64,000 nucleotides of DNA from Picochlorum sp. 'celeri' (lineage: Eukaryota; Chlorophyta; Trebouxiophyceae), in assembly GCA_010909725.1 (NCBI GenBank), contig JAACMV010000020.1, positions 248,001 through 312,000 of the forward strand. Reading direction: 5' to 3'. Under the pieces are notes generated by a model that worked only from the letters and a program-made list of their open reading frames with translations, made no database searches and was not told where the DNA came from. The position numbers and the translations under genes are program-made. Position 1 is the first letter of the stretch; every line of letters begins with the position of its first letter. Below, piece by piece: positions 40,147 through 51,318 of this stretch.

Positions 40147-41611
40147 TGTTCTCTGCTACGTTGCTGCCTTGCACAATCCCATAGACCCTGAGGATAATAT
40201 TGAATTTTGCACCCGAAACAGGAAGCCAATTAGCTTCTGGCACACCTACAGGCCTTGTTTTCGATATATATATAGTCACACCACCATCTGAATCCGTCTC
40301 AAGACCTTGGCTGTAACTTGCAACGTGGTATTTCTTGGCATCATTGGGAATCAACTCGACAGTGTATGGAGTGTATGCAGTGACGCTCCAAAACCGTCCC
40401 ACTGGAGGAATATCCTCCGGGGTAAATTTCAACAAATATACAGAGTCATTTCCACCAGTCAATGCGTTACCATCACCATCAACAAACGTGTGATAGTACG
40501 CAGCAGTCTCCATTGTATTACCCCATTGAATAAATTGAGTGGTTGAAGCTCTATTCAGGGTATTATTCCCCCAATCCCCCATATCAGTGAAATGAATCCA
40601 TCCATTTCCATCCGTATTTGTGAGATAATTTTCCAGCAGTGCGTTATATCCAGCAATGGCTCCCTTTTGGAACTCTCCATCATTAGTCCGTGCATCAAAC
40701 GCAGCATCAAACTGGTCAGACACAGATTGCTCCATGGGGGTCAAAAGTGGAATAAATTTCGAGTCAACTGACTCTTGAAGCTGCTTCAGATACATAATTG
40801 GCGCCAACTGCACCATGTTATCCGCGATAGACTTGTACGGTGTCGAAAACAACTCGACTGACACTATTTGGAGACCACCTGCCTCAGCATTTTTTTCATA
40901 TTCAGTCAAATTCGCAAGCTTAAGTCCCGTCCGAAAAGCATTCGTCTTTTCAAGAATACTGGTACCATCAGGAAGGGATACATCCGCCCTAAAGATGAGC
41001 ATGGTGTGATTGTATGGCACATTAACCACACCATACCCTCCTCCCCCTGGGCCCTCCCCAGCCATTGGCCCCTTCAACAGATACGTTCCACCTCCCCCAT
41101 ACTCACCAGCCTTGTGATTCTTCAGATCCCCAGTATCCAAATACGTCCCAAATGCATCGGCCAGAATCACAGAATACCCCACATCCGTGTCGGGCACCGT
41201 GAGCACCAAAGGCCCCTTGCTCAGATCAACAATCGTAGCACCATACAGTGTGTCCACATTGATGGCAACCACAGAGTGAAATTCTGGCGTAATCTCATCC
41301 GGTCCAAATAAACTATTCGTGGGAAATTTCTCCCACTGGTTCACACTGAGCCAGAGAGGCCAAAAGGTGATCACATAGTCCTTGGCAATGGCAAACTCCT
41401 GCAGCAGTACGAGTCATGAGCCACACAAACACACATGAAACAGGACACGCTGCTGTCAATGTATCCACCATCACCACATCATCATCATCATCATATGATA
41501 CATTATTAAACGTGTCTTTATACGCATACAATAACGCACCGGTGTTGTCGCTGCTGCCGCGACAGCACCCCACAGCGCAACCCAAAAGATACTCAGCTGT
41601 TGTACTCGCAT
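40109..41611 (-). CDS. Secreted DUF1254/DUF1214-type protein
   Basis: Two exons on the minus strand: 41611-41540 and 41398-40109, intron 141 bp in phase 0, giving 453 residues. Exon 1 encodes a textbook signal peptide (core LSIFWVALWGAVAAAA). The mature protein matches the DUF1254 plus DUF1214 pair: NVDTLYGATIVDLSKGPLVLTVPD, then GYSVILADAFGTYLDTG, and near the end PPVGRFWSVTAYTP. The biochemical role of this family is not established; it is common in bacteria and scattered in eukaryotes. Secreted or vacuolar here. The 3' end lies in a 48-bp duplication that repeats the stop codon. It is convergent with the receptor kinase gene, 254 bp away. The splice model is inferred from phase and the signal peptide. 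Confidence 0.82.
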
Positions 41612-42105
41612 ACTTGAGAGAATTTGACAAAACCCAAATCACATTACAAACAAATATATCCAAATACGTGTATAGAAATGCCCCAGCGAATAAAATCCTC
41701 CGAGTTCATAACATGATTACCTTCTCTACCTTTAGTAATCTCCACTGGGTCGAATATTCCCTTGAGCACGATGAGACAAACGCCAGGTCGATGACGCCAT
41801 TTTATTATTACAAATTAAGGCATGCCATGGCGAGAGATGGGAGTCTCTCCTTGAGAGACTCATCTCTTGAGTGTAAAAAAGAATCCCATTCCATGGCCAT
41901 GATGAGTATTATTAAATATAATTTTCTCTGCTCGCGATGATAGTCGTAGGAGAGCACGCATGTGAGTATCGAAGAACGCGTTTGTCTCAATGTGTGTCTT
42001 CGTTAATCCATTGAGACACAGTCTCCATCATGGGTTCGTATCACAGCTGAGAATACATATAACCATTCGTGATATATTGGATCAATAACAGAGAGTAATA
42101 ATAAA
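41612..42105. other. Divergent promoter region, 494 bp
   Basis: Between the DUF1254 gene (minus) and the third cysteine-module gene (plus). It contains the nested inverted repeat at 41821-41901 listed separately. No gene recognised. Confidence 0.45.
41821..41901. promoter_or_regulatory. Nested inverted repeat able to form a long hairpin
   Basis: Inner stem: AGAGAT-gg-GAGTCTCTC, loop CTT, GAGAGACTC-ATCTCT (41833-41867), 15 pairs with a two-base bulge. Outer arms CATGCCATGG (41821-41830) and CCATGGCCATG (41891-41901) pair with one bulged base. It lies about 205 bp before the ATG at 42106. Confidence 0.5.
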
Positions 42106-43257
42106 ATGAGAGCACGTTGTATTTGGTTGCTCTTGTGTTTGTCTTTGACCTTGTCAGTAGAATGTCGAAGCACCGGGTCTTCTTCTCTCCACAATAGATT
42201 TAGCATGATGTTTAGTGATAGAATAAAACGACAGAGACGGCGACTAGCACAGGAGGAGCTGCCCTGCGACCCTTCTGTGTCTGCGTGCACTTCTTCCTCT
42301 TCTGGCGAGCCCTCTTCTGTGCAGGTCATCCAGGGTGGTATTCTCGTCACTGGGTGCAGTATCATCGATAACTCGACGGTATTGAGCGGAACGACAATAA
42401 TACCAAGGTTATATACCATTGCGGGGTCGAGGCGAGGGTGCTGTGCAACCTGTGCTCGTTGGGATGGGTGCAATGCCTGGAACTTTTGCATGGATCCCAG
42501 CGGATGCCGTGTCCCTGACAGGCTCAACGTCTCGGCATTCGCCGAGACACCAGATGACGTGTCTCGAGTTCCATATAAAGCGTGTATATTATTATCAAAG
42601 AGACCTGCATCTTCTTCTTCTTCCTCGGAATTCTTTGAAAATGACAGCGATTTTTCATCTGGGCAGATGAGCAGAATGTTCATGCCTTCTATATCAGGGT
42701 ACCGCACCTTTCCGAGCATGAACATATCAGCGACCTATGATTTCACCTGCGGGTATAGTCCGACAAAAACTCGATGTGAAATTTATGGATCGGCATCAGA
42801 AATCTCTGATATATGCAGTGCCGACCCCAGATGCAAAGGCTTTGTCTTTTTGCCATCCATCACTGGTGATTCCTCTCAGAATCTGGGTATTCTGAAGCGA
42901 GGACCGACGGGTGGTGGGTTGATCGAAGAAGATGAACTGATACAAGACCCTCAATCAAACGTGTATGTGCTGACAGAGCAAGGTCTCGAGGCTAAGAGTC
43001 CGGTTGAGAGCAGCAATGGTTCATCATCAAACACAGTGTTGTGGATCGTCTTGCCAACAATTGCGGGCGTGTTGATCATTGCCATGGTGGCCATCATGCT
43101 GACATTCGCACTCATGACTCGGACGCATGGCAAAGCATTGCGTCGTGAGGATCCTCCTTCTCCGGATGAGGAAGGAGACAGAGAAGAGCATGTTGACGAG
43201 GGCCATCCAATACGCCCAGAAGAAGAAGAGGACGAAGAAGAGCTGCGTCGTGACTGA
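42106..43257 (+). CDS. Cysteine-module (PAN/apple-like) single-pass membrane protein with short acidic tail
   Basis: 383 residues, single exon. Signal peptide (about 1-20), then a basic stretch ending RRLAQ (45-49). Module A has C112 C113, C116, C122, C128, C134, C160 with core CNAWNFC. Module B (about 196-290) begins SGYRTFP and has CEIYGSA and CKGFVFL, then LGILKRG. A Ser/Asn stalk leads to one membrane span (about 310-337) and a 45-residue highly acidic cytosolic tail rich in Glu/Asp with Pro. It has no kinase. It is the closest in layout to the extracellular half of the kinase at 37413. A co-receptor or adaptor role is conceivable, not shown. Confidence 0.8.
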   Translation: MRARCIWLLLCLSLTLSVECRSTGSSSLHNRFSMMFSDRIKRQRRRLAQEELPCDPSVSACTSSSSGEPSSVQVIQGGILVTGCSIIDNSTVLSGTTIIPRLYTIAGSRRGCCATCARWDGCNAWNFCMDPSGCRVPDRLNVSAFAETPDDVSRVPYKACILLSKRPASSSSSSEFFENDSDFSSGQMSRMFMPSISGYRTFPSMNISATYDFTCGYSPTKTRCEIYGSASEISDICSADPRCKGFVFLPSITGDSSQNLGILKRGPTGGGLIEEDELIQDPQSNVYVLTEQGLEAKSPVESSNGSSSNTVLWIVLPTIAGVLIIAMVAIMLTFALMTRTHGKALRREDPPSPDEEGDREEHVDEGHPIRPEEEEDEEELRRD

Positions 43258-43367
43258 GATGTATCCATCGATCGAGACATTATTTAATAATAATAAACAT
43301 CTATATATATAAGTAATAAATATTGTCGGTCGATATTGTGATTGTTTGATGCATTGTCGTATACAGC

Positions 43368-44410
43368 ATGGGTGAGAAAAATGGAATGCCACATGGCATT
43401 CGAAAACGCGTTATCAAGGACAATGGCATCAAACCCGCTACACATATGCGAACATATGAAAAAGAACAGGAAAAGAAGAATGCATCAGTCCCAGGAGGAA
43501 CAACAGCAACAGCAGACCATACGAGTACGTTTCGAGTCCTCCTGCTCCTGCCTCTGATGGTCCTCTTGGTTCTGTTTGGTGTGGTTGGAACCCTTAGAAT
43601 GCGACAGCATTCGGTGCAGCCGACGTCTCGTAATGGTAGTATGAAGGTGTTTACCACCGAAGAATTGGGCATGTATGATGGGAAGCACCGGCGTGGTGGT
43701 CCACTGTACTTGGCCATTTTGGGGTCTGTCTTTGATGTGACCCAAGGCAAGAGGCACTACGGTATGTTTTCTGTATTCACAATGCCGACTCCTCCCCCGT
43801 ATGTATGTATGTATATATATATATATCAACTGACTCATATATATGTACATATCCAGGGCCGGGAGGGTCGTATCATTTCTTTGCTGGAAGGGATGCATCA
43901 AGGGCCTACACCACTGGCAAGTTTGATGTCGACCTACATGATGATATTCGCGATCTATCACCGGAACGGATGGCAGAGCTCGTCGACTGGAGAAATTTTT
44001 ATATCAATAGTGCCAAATACGCCCATGTTGGGCGTGTGATTGGGCGATTCTACGATGCCAAGGGCAATCCATTGCCATTGCTGGGCATTGTGGAATCACA
44101 CGCAGCAGAGTACAAGAGAGAGGTTGAAAAGAATAGGACCCAGAGCAGTGCGTCTGGAGCGCGATGCGGGTTCCGATGGCACAAAGACTCTGGATCACAG
44201 GTGTATTGTGATGAAAAGGACAAGACAGTTCCGAGGAAAGTCAGGTCAGTTGATGGGGGAGAAGCATGCCTGTGTCTCCCATTGACTGAGGCTGCTGTGA
44301 ATGATACAGTCCAGGGCTACCCTGGCTGTGCAGTTGATAGCAGGACGTGTTTCACATCGCCAGGCAAACAGTCGTCTCGTAGCAGTAGTAGTAGTAGTAG
44401 TAGTAGTTGA
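43368..44410 (+). CDS. Cytochrome b5-like heme/steroid-binding domain protein (neudesin/CYB5D2-like)
   Basis: Two exons 43368-43761 and 43857-44410 (intron 95 bp with an AT-dinucleotide run), 315 residues. N-terminal basic region, a membrane anchor (about 55-74, FRVLLLLPLMVLLVLFGVVG), then a cytochrome b5-like heme/steroid domain (about 92-190). This reads [48 protein letters not shown] across the splice site, which places the intron precisely. This pattern is that of CYB5D2/neudesin and MAPR proteins rather than classical cytochrome b5. The C-terminal region has several cysteines and a serine homopolymer encoded by an AGT repeat. Likely an ER membrane protein; ligand unknown. Confidence 0.82.
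44380..44408. repeat. AGT/AGC trinucleotide microsatellite coding for a serine run
   Basis: About nine serine codons, mostly AGT, close the cytochrome b5-like frame before TGA. Such runs change length easily. Confidence 0.85.
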
Positions 44411-44709
44411 CAACAACAATGATGGTGATGATGCGATTGTCTTCTTGCAACTCCAATTGGAGGAGGAGGCCTAGGAGGAGGGAATTTTTTAATTCGTCAC
44501 CTTCGGAAGGGATTGGGCGGAGTAGGGTATCTACATGGCATCGCCCCTGTTGCCAAACATGCTTTGTCCATACTATTATTTATTTCTTGCAAATACATTT
44601 AATACTACGAGTAGTACGTAGTCATCGCACGAGTATGTGTGTCTGTATGTGACGAGATTCCAATCGTTCATTTCATTTCTGAAGAGGAACAAACAGACCT
44701 ATTCTATTC

Positions 44710-47700
44710 ATGGAGACTGCGTATGCGAGTTCCAAGGAGGAGGTACGTTGGATTTTTATAGCGCATTGATTGTATGGGATTGGGGGTGGTCTGCTTCTTG
44801 GTCACGCATTGATGGAATCCACAACTGGATGTGATTTGTTTTTGCAAAAAACACACATCTCTCTCTCTTTCTCGTTGATGTTTTTCTTTAACGCGTATCG
44901 AATGCGATGCTGTGGAAACAAGTAGATGACGATTTACAGATGAACGTATAACGAATAGTAATATGGTGTAGGTTTTGAATCATTTCTCTGTGACTCTGGA
45001 GCATGGTTTGAGTTCAGATGCTGTGCAACAGCATAGGATTCGGTATGGGAAGAATGAGCTGCCGACTGATCCAGGTATGTATAATACTACTAATAAGTCA
45101 GTCAGTCATGGTATATATATATTCATGGTTGGGTGTGATTGTGTAGGTACTCCGTTCTGGAAGCTGGTGTTGAAGCAGTTTGATGATTTGTTGGTCAAGG
45201 TGTGTTGCAATCACATTGTCCGAGTATTGTATGAAGAATACGATCCACGTATGGGCGGTTGCGTTGTGTAGATTCTGATTGTTGCTGCTGTGATTGATTT
45301 ACTGATTGCGTTATCGAATGGGGAGCATGGGGCATCAGCGTTTGTGGAGCCTGGTGTGATTATTCTGATTCTTGTTGCGAATGCGACAGTGGGGGTTGTG
45401 ACAGAGACGAATGCAGAGGCGGCGATTGAAGAGTTGAAGGCGTATGAAGCGGAAGTTGCGACTGTGTTTAGAGATGCGCGATGGTTTGTTGTTCCAGCGG
45501 CAGACTTGGTGCCGGGGGATGTGGTTGAAATGTCGGTAGGGAGTAAGATTCCTGCTGATATTAGAGTGCTTCAGTTGTTGTCGCCGGATTTCAGGGTAGA
45601 TCAGAGTATTTTGACAGGAGAATCGGAGAGTGTGTCAAAGTCTGAAGAGAGTGTGAGTATGTCAAAAGCTGTGAATCAGGACAAGACAAACATTGTGTTT
45701 TCTGGGACTGTGGTGACTGCCGGTAGGGCAATTGGGGTTGTGGTTGGGACTGGTGAGTCCACGGCTCTGGGGAAGATACGGAATGCTATGGCAAGTGCGA
45801 GTGAACATGAGACGCCTTTGAAACAGAAGTTGGATCAGTTTGGGACATTTCTGTCAAAGTCTATTGCTGTCATTTGTATTCTTGTGTGGGTTGTGAATTT
45901 GCCTCACTTTTCTGATCCCTTGCATGGGTCATGGTTTGGAGGGGCGTTGTACTACTTTAAGATTGCTGTTGCGCTGGCGGTCGCTGCTATTCCCGAAGGG
46001 CTTCCAGCTGTGGTGACAACATGCCTTGCGTTGGGTACACGGCAAATGGCCAAGAAGAATGCCATTGTTCGAAAGCTTCAGTCTGTGGAGACCTTGGGGT
46101 GTACCTCTGTCATTTGTTCTGATAAAACAGGAACGTTGACGACAAATCAAATGAGTGTGGTTCGAGTGGCAAGTTATAGTAAAAATGGGAAGCTCAAAGA
46201 ATATGAAGTCACAGGAACATCTTTTGCTCCAGAAGGCCACATATTGGGTGTTGATGGGAAGAGGTTGGAGCATCCCGGGGACTCTCGGGTTTTGCTTGAG
46301 ATTGGTGCCTGCTCGTCTTTGTGCAATGAATCCCACTTGATTTATTTACCCGACAAGAATACGTATCAGAGAGCTGGCGAGGCAACGGAGGTGGCGCTTC
46401 GTGTGTTGGCTGAAAAGATTGGCTTGCCAGGGTATTCTGCCATGCCAACAGCGCTTTCAAGACTGCCACAGCAACAGAGAACGACATATTGCAATGACAC
46501 GTGGAAGCAGAAAATGAAGAAGATATTTACGTTGGAGTTTGATAGGAAAAGAAAGCTCATGAGCACATTGTGTGAGGACTCGGAGAGTGGGCAGTTGGTG
46601 CTGTATTGTAAGGGAGCACCTGAGATTGTACTTGGCAGGTGCACATCCGTATTGGCTGAAGATGGAAGTCAGGTTGCTCTTCAAGATTCACTTGTGAAGA
46701 AGTTCCAGTCTCAAATTGAGCATTTTGCGCGAGACAGGGCTCTTCGATGCCTTGCACTGTGTTACAGGAAATGGGATGGGCGAGACAGGAGGCAGGTAAC
46801 GGTGGATGATGAGAATCGCTTCTGCTTGATTGGAATAGTCGGTATGCAAGATCCTCCAAGGTTGGAGGCAAAACATGCTATGGAACAATGTAAATTGGCA
46901 GGGATTCGGGTTATCATGGTGACAGGTGATAACAAAGTGACAGCTGAAAGTGTTGCACGACAGGTATCATTGGTCAACTCTACGAGCCATGGAGATGACC
47001 TTGAGATTGCTGGAAGCAGCAACAATAGTCTTGTGATGACTGGTTTGGAGTTTGATGAACTTTCAGACTCGCAGAAAGCTTCTGCTGCATCGCAAATATC
47101 AATCTTCTCTCGAGTAGAGCCAGCACATAAAACAGTGCTTGTTCAAATGCTCCAATCTCAGGGTCATGTGGTTGCTATGACGGGAGATGGAGTGAATGAT
47201 GCGCCTGCATTAAAGACTGCTGACATTGGTGTTGCTATGGGATCTGGCACATCTGTTGCAAAGCACGCATCAGACATGGTCTTGGCAGACGATAATTTTG
47301 CCACCATTGTGTCAGCCGTTGAAGCAGGCAGGTCAATATATGCAAATACGAAGCAGTTCATCAGATATATGGTTAGTTCAAATATTGGAGAAGTCGTAGC
47401 GATATTTTCAGCGGCTCTTTTAGGAATTCCAGAGTGTCTGAATCCAGTGCAGTTGTTGTGGGTGAATTTAGTCACAGATGGCCTTCCCGCAACAGCTATT
47501 GGTTTTAACAAGCCCGACAGTAACATCATGAGGAGGCCGCCTAGGAGCGCAAGTGAAGGTATTGTTGATCGCTGGCTCTTCATTAGATATTTAGTTGTCG
47601 GTGCCTATGTTGGTATGGCGACGTCTCTAGGATTTTTATGGTGGTTCATGATGTATGAAGAAGGGCCCAAACTGTCATGGTCTCAGTTGAGATCATTCCA

Positions 47701-48211
47701 ACATTGTGGTGAGGGCCAAAACCCAGATTGCTCTGTGTTCGAAACAAGACTCCCTTCAACGGTTTCTATGTCTGTTCTTGTCGTGGTAGAAATGTTCAAT
47801 GCTCTCAATGCATTGTCAGAAAACTGTTCGCTATTGACCTTGCCACCGTGGAGCAACCCATGGCTGCTTGGCGCTATTTCTCTCTCAATGCTTCTCCATG
47901 TGGCAATTATATATATTCCTCCTCTTTCGGTTATGTTTAGTGTTAGTGCATTATCTGGGCGTGAGTGGATCGCTATTTTGGTGCTTTCTTTTCCCGTGAT
48001 TATTTTAGATGAAGTGCTCAAGTTTATCAGCAGGAATTTCATGCACAGCTCCATGGCCCTGCCCAGCCGGAGCGTTGGGGTCGTGTCAGAAATGCAAGTG
48101 CATCTCAAACTGCTCCTTTCAAAATTATTTCGCAATTCTTCAAAGGAGGAGGCCAAAAGAAAGTCAAGCGAAGCCATTCCTCTCGTAGAGAGATCACCAT
48201 CCTATGTGTAG
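44710..48211 (+). CDS. P-type Ca2+-ATPase, SERCA/ECA type (P2A)
   Basis: Four exons 44710-44742, 44972-45074, 45147-45199, 45272-48211 (introns 229, 72, 72 bp), 1042 residues. The short first exon gives METAYASSKEE, joined to VLNHFSVTLEHGLSSD, then TPFWKLVLKQFDDLLVK and ILIVAAV, the standard SERCA start. TGES, IPEGLPAVV, CSDKTGTLTTNQMS (phospho-acceptor D347), KGAPE, TGDNK and GDGVNDAPALK are all present, and ten membrane helices fit. Length and motifs match ER-type calcium pumps (human SERCA about 1000, plant ECA about 1050). It should pump Ca2+ into ER or a related store. The stop is 20 bases from the stop of the convergent PHD gene. Confidence 0.93.
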
Positions 48212-48231
48212 ACATTTTACATTATAGTGGT

Positions 48232-51200
48232 TTAAGATAAATATTTAGCATTTTGTTTCCTTTGGCAAGCATCACATGACCATGTATGCGTTCCTTCTGG
48301 AACATTCACACATCGAGTATGCATCCATGTCTCGCAAACATCACATGCAACCATAGCTTCACCATCATCGTCTCTTGTCCCACAAGGACAATTAACAACC
48401 CAGTCTTCTGGTCCACCAGCATGTAACCAGACGCTGTCCAAAATATAGCCCTCTCCTACCACCTGCAGGTCGAGATCTATTGATGATGGTCCGAGAAGCT
48501 GCCGTAATTGTATATTCTCAGGCAGGACTCTATGAACTCCTTTGCTCTTGTTTCCAAAGTTCTCTGGGGCAATGACACCAACGGCTCTAAACTTGGAAAA
48601 CATGTGATATAATTCTCGGAACTGATTTGTGACCTCATCAAGATATTGTTTTATGGTTGCCGATATGTTCATGATGAGGATCTCCGGTGGAGGGATGATG
48701 GGTAAACACTTTCTTCCAGATCTTGTTGCAGATACACTTTTTGAATTCAACTCTCGAGGCATCTCTATACGTGTCCAGACCCTGATTGACTCTGAATTAT
48801 TCTGTTGTTTATTCTTGGATGGTTCTGGATATGAATGATAGCTTTTCATGAAGAGTTTCGTATCGCGCAACACTTGAACTTCTTTGGTAAGGTGACGAGC
48901 CTTCAGTACCTTGTGGGTAGTCTTCGTCTGAAATGCAGCTGCTGTATTCTTTGCTGCTATCTTCGCTACCTCTGGCAGGTATATCTTCAAGGTACACATG
49001 AAAAGATAATGTAAATCTCTCGTTATTTGATTGCGTACCAAATTGACGTCCCCTGGGTCGGCAACATCTGCCCCAGGATCCAACAAATGCCATGGTCTGG
49101 ATATTCTAGTTGTCTCATCATCATCACTCGGTGACAAAGCTGAAGTCCAAAGGGACTCAAGAGTTGCATCAACAGACGCTCTGACATATGTTTGTATGTC
49201 CTCCGCGTGGTATCGATGACTCGCACCATCCTGGCATGGCTCTACTGTGGTCACAGCATTGGACAGTGCTGCACTGCGAGACCTGGTATTCCTCGTGTGC
49301 CTGGGACTCAATTCTTCCGCAGCTTCTCCGTAAGCAAAACTTGGATTTTGTAATTTAAAATGAGCATTATCTTCTTTTAGGGTTTCCTTGCTCAGTGGAG
49401 GGTTCCACCCTTCTGGAAACATCCCCATGTGATGCAAGCATTCCCTGTCAATCTCAATTGTATTATCTACGAGAGTGATGCACTTTGATGCATCACCTTC
49501 TTGAATCTCAAGAAGTCCTTGGATCCATTTCAACAAAACAGGCAGAAACTCCCACCATGAGTCCTGCATAAAATACAATCGGATCCTGTATTTACTGGGA
49601 ACAGATGCCACAGTATTACAACCACTCACCTTGCATGTTACAACAGGACCAGATCCCCCGACAAGATTTGAAAATGCTGCCTCCATATCGGACCTGGTTT
49701 TCGACTGACCTATTATTGCCTTCGATTTAGGAATGAGTGACTTCAACGCTCGGCACAACTGTCTTGCCCTCTCCACAAAATCATCACGGGACAAGTTAGC
49801 CTTGTACTTCAAAACAGCAGGGTTTGCACTATTATTCCTACTGTTCTTGATTGATTCAAGCTTGGATTCTTCTTTCTTTTCTAATAAACGCAGCGTACTC
49901 TCATCTGATCCACTCATAGGTGCAGAACTACCTTTCAGTCTCCAGGGAGTTATTTCTAAATCAAATTTCCGCTCTTTGCCGTCCATCATTCTCAATTTAT
50001 GCATCCTACCTCTATTCACTGGCATTGCAACTACAGTACCCTGCACTATTTCACCTCTCATTAAAACCTCTAATTCACTGTTCAACGTGACATCCTCAAT
50101 ACTGCACGGAGCATGATTGTGATCTACATGCAAGTCATTCAAACTCTTCCCTATCTGTGATGTCGTTGCAGTGGTAGGCTTTATGTCGCCTGATGTATCT
50201 CTCTTTTTCTGCGGAGGGGCGGAAAACCGAATACCTTTCCTCTTCTTCTTGTGAAATGGACCAGCCTTTCTCTTCTTCAACTCACTCTCCCCACCAGAAA
50301 CGGCCTTCTGGGCTTCTGCGATACATTTTGTGTCAAAAAACGGAGCAGCTTGCTTTGGATTTAATTGCAAATAAAGCAATCTATACAATAAAGCACCAAA
50401 ATCCCGAACAAGTGCTGCACCGCCAACAGGGAGAGAATACCTCTGAATAATCTCAGGAACGTGCTCTTCAACTCCTTCAAAATCATGTAGTATGTGTGAC
50501 AAGAGAGTCGAGCTAACATATGTCCCAGCATCTTCCCACCGCTTTTCAGTTATGTTATAAGGACCTCTGCCAAACTTGTACCCAAACAGGCCATACCAAG
50601 TCTGACCATACCCTAGAAAGTAGGATATCCGAAGCTCCATACCACTCTTTGATGAAACATCCTCCACTGTCACATCCTTTGCCTGTAACATATCGCACAA
50701 TACATCCCATAAGGCCATTATCTGCAGTCCAGTCACCCCTCGCGACCCACCATACATGCCATTAATCCGCAACAAATGCCCATATCCATTTCCATGGATG
50801 ATCCCATGTAACCGATGTTTTGTAGAGTCGTAGATTGTTGGATCAGCATTGTAAATGGACGCATGGTGCTCTGCTGTTTCGCTGATAACCTTTGAGGGTA
50901 AACTAATGCTCGATGCGTGATCCTTACCAAGCCTACATGCTTCCGTAATAGCTGCCAAGGAGGTGGGGTCGTCCAGGGAGTCAGGCCCGGTTTCTGCCGG
51001 GATGACAAAATGATACTTTTTCGAGCAAACAGGGTGCGTCCCCCAGCCTATAATCCTGCATTGGTCACATACACTCGTTTCTTCTGTCACATTCTCCTCA
51101 TAAATGTATAATTCAAGCCCATCTTTCAGTTCGACACTCCAACAAGAACTCCCACCAGGAAGCCGGATTTCATGCCCTTTACAGCCTACGTATCGCTTGA

Positions 51201-51318
51201 TATTGACACCAAAACTCGATCGAGTGTACTCTGGTGCGTCATCACCACTAGATGGCGAAGAATCCTGTTTCAGAAGGGGAGACTGGTTCGAAGACTTTAA
51301 AATTTCCTCTGGTCTCAT
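48232..51318 (-). CDS. PHD-finger protein of the MMD1/MS1 (plant male meiosis/male sterility) family
   Basis: 1028 residues, single exon. The N-terminal conserved region has VCDQCRIIGWGTHPVC and KYHFVIPAE, followed by HRLHGIIHGNGYGHLLRING. These are the signature blocks of plant MMD1/DUET, MS1 and related PHD proteins. A basic, probably disordered centre follows (nuclear-signal-like KKKRKG). A C-terminal PHD finger (about 975-1020) has Cys4-His-Cys3 ligands: CPCG, CDVC, WMHTRC, CDAC. In plants these are chromatin readers that control transcription in male meiosis and tapetum. An algal copy cannot have that exact role. Nuclear; probably a histone-reading transcription regulator. Family identity is based on the N-terminal blocks and is strong. 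Confidence 0.82.
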   Translation of the reverse strand: MRPEEILKSSNQSPLLKQDSSPSSGDDAPEYTRSSFGVNIKRYVGCKGHEIRLPGGSSCWSVELKDGLELYIYEENVTEETSVCDQCRIIGWGTHPVCSKKYHFVIPAETGPDSLDDPTSLAAITEACRLGKDHASSISLPSKVISETAEHHASIYNADPTIYDSTKHRLHGIIHGNGYGHLLRINGMYGGSRGVTGLQIMALWDVLCDMLQAKDVTVEDVSSKSGMELRISYFLGYGQTWYGLFGYKFGRGPYNITEKRWEDAGTYVSSTLLSHILHDFEGVEEHVPEIIQRYSLPVGGAALVRDFGALLYRLLYLQLNPKQAAPFFDTKCIAEAQKAVSGGESELKKRKAGPFHKKKRKGIRFSAPPQKKRDTSGDIKPTTATTSQIGKSLNDLHVDHNHAPCSIEDVTLNSELEVLMRGEIVQGTVVAMPVNRGRMHKLRMMDGKERKFDLEITPWRLKGSSAPMSGSDESTLRLLEKKEESKLESIKNSRNNSANPAVLKYKANLSRDDFVERARQLCRALKSLIPKSKAIIGQSKTRSDMEAAFSNLVGGSGPVVTCKVSGCNTVASVPSKYRIRLYFMQDSWWEFLPVLLKWIQGLLEIQEGDASKCITLVDNTIEIDRECLHHMGMFPEGWNPPLSKETLKEDNAHFKLQNPSFAYGEAAEELSPRHTRNTRSRSAALSNAVTTVEPCQDGASHRYHAEDIQTYVRASVDATLESLWTSALSPSDDDETTRISRPWHLLDPGADVADPGDVNLVRNQITRDLHYLFMCTLKIYLPEVAKIAAKNTAAAFQTKTTHKVLKARHLTKEVQVLRDTKLFMKSYHSYPEPSKNKQQNNSESIRVWTRIEMPRELNSKSVSATRSGRKCLPIIPPPEILIMNISATIKQYLDEVTNQFRELYHMFSKFRAVGVIAPENFGNKSKGVHRVLPENIQLRQLLGPSSIDLDLQVVGEGYILDSVWLHAGGPEDWVVNCPCGTRDDDGEAMVACDVCETWMHTRCVNVPEGTHTWSCDACQRKQNAKYLS

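Noticed and set aside
42003..42725. Antisense open frame of 240 codons opposite the cysteine-module gene
   Set aside because: Fully overlaps a gene with signal peptide, cysteine module and membrane span; no domain in the antisense frame, and its composition mirrors the sense codons.
43801..43850. AT-dinucleotide run as a regulatory element
   Set aside because: Lies inside a 95-bp intron of the cytochrome b5-like gene and looks like an ordinary microsatellite.
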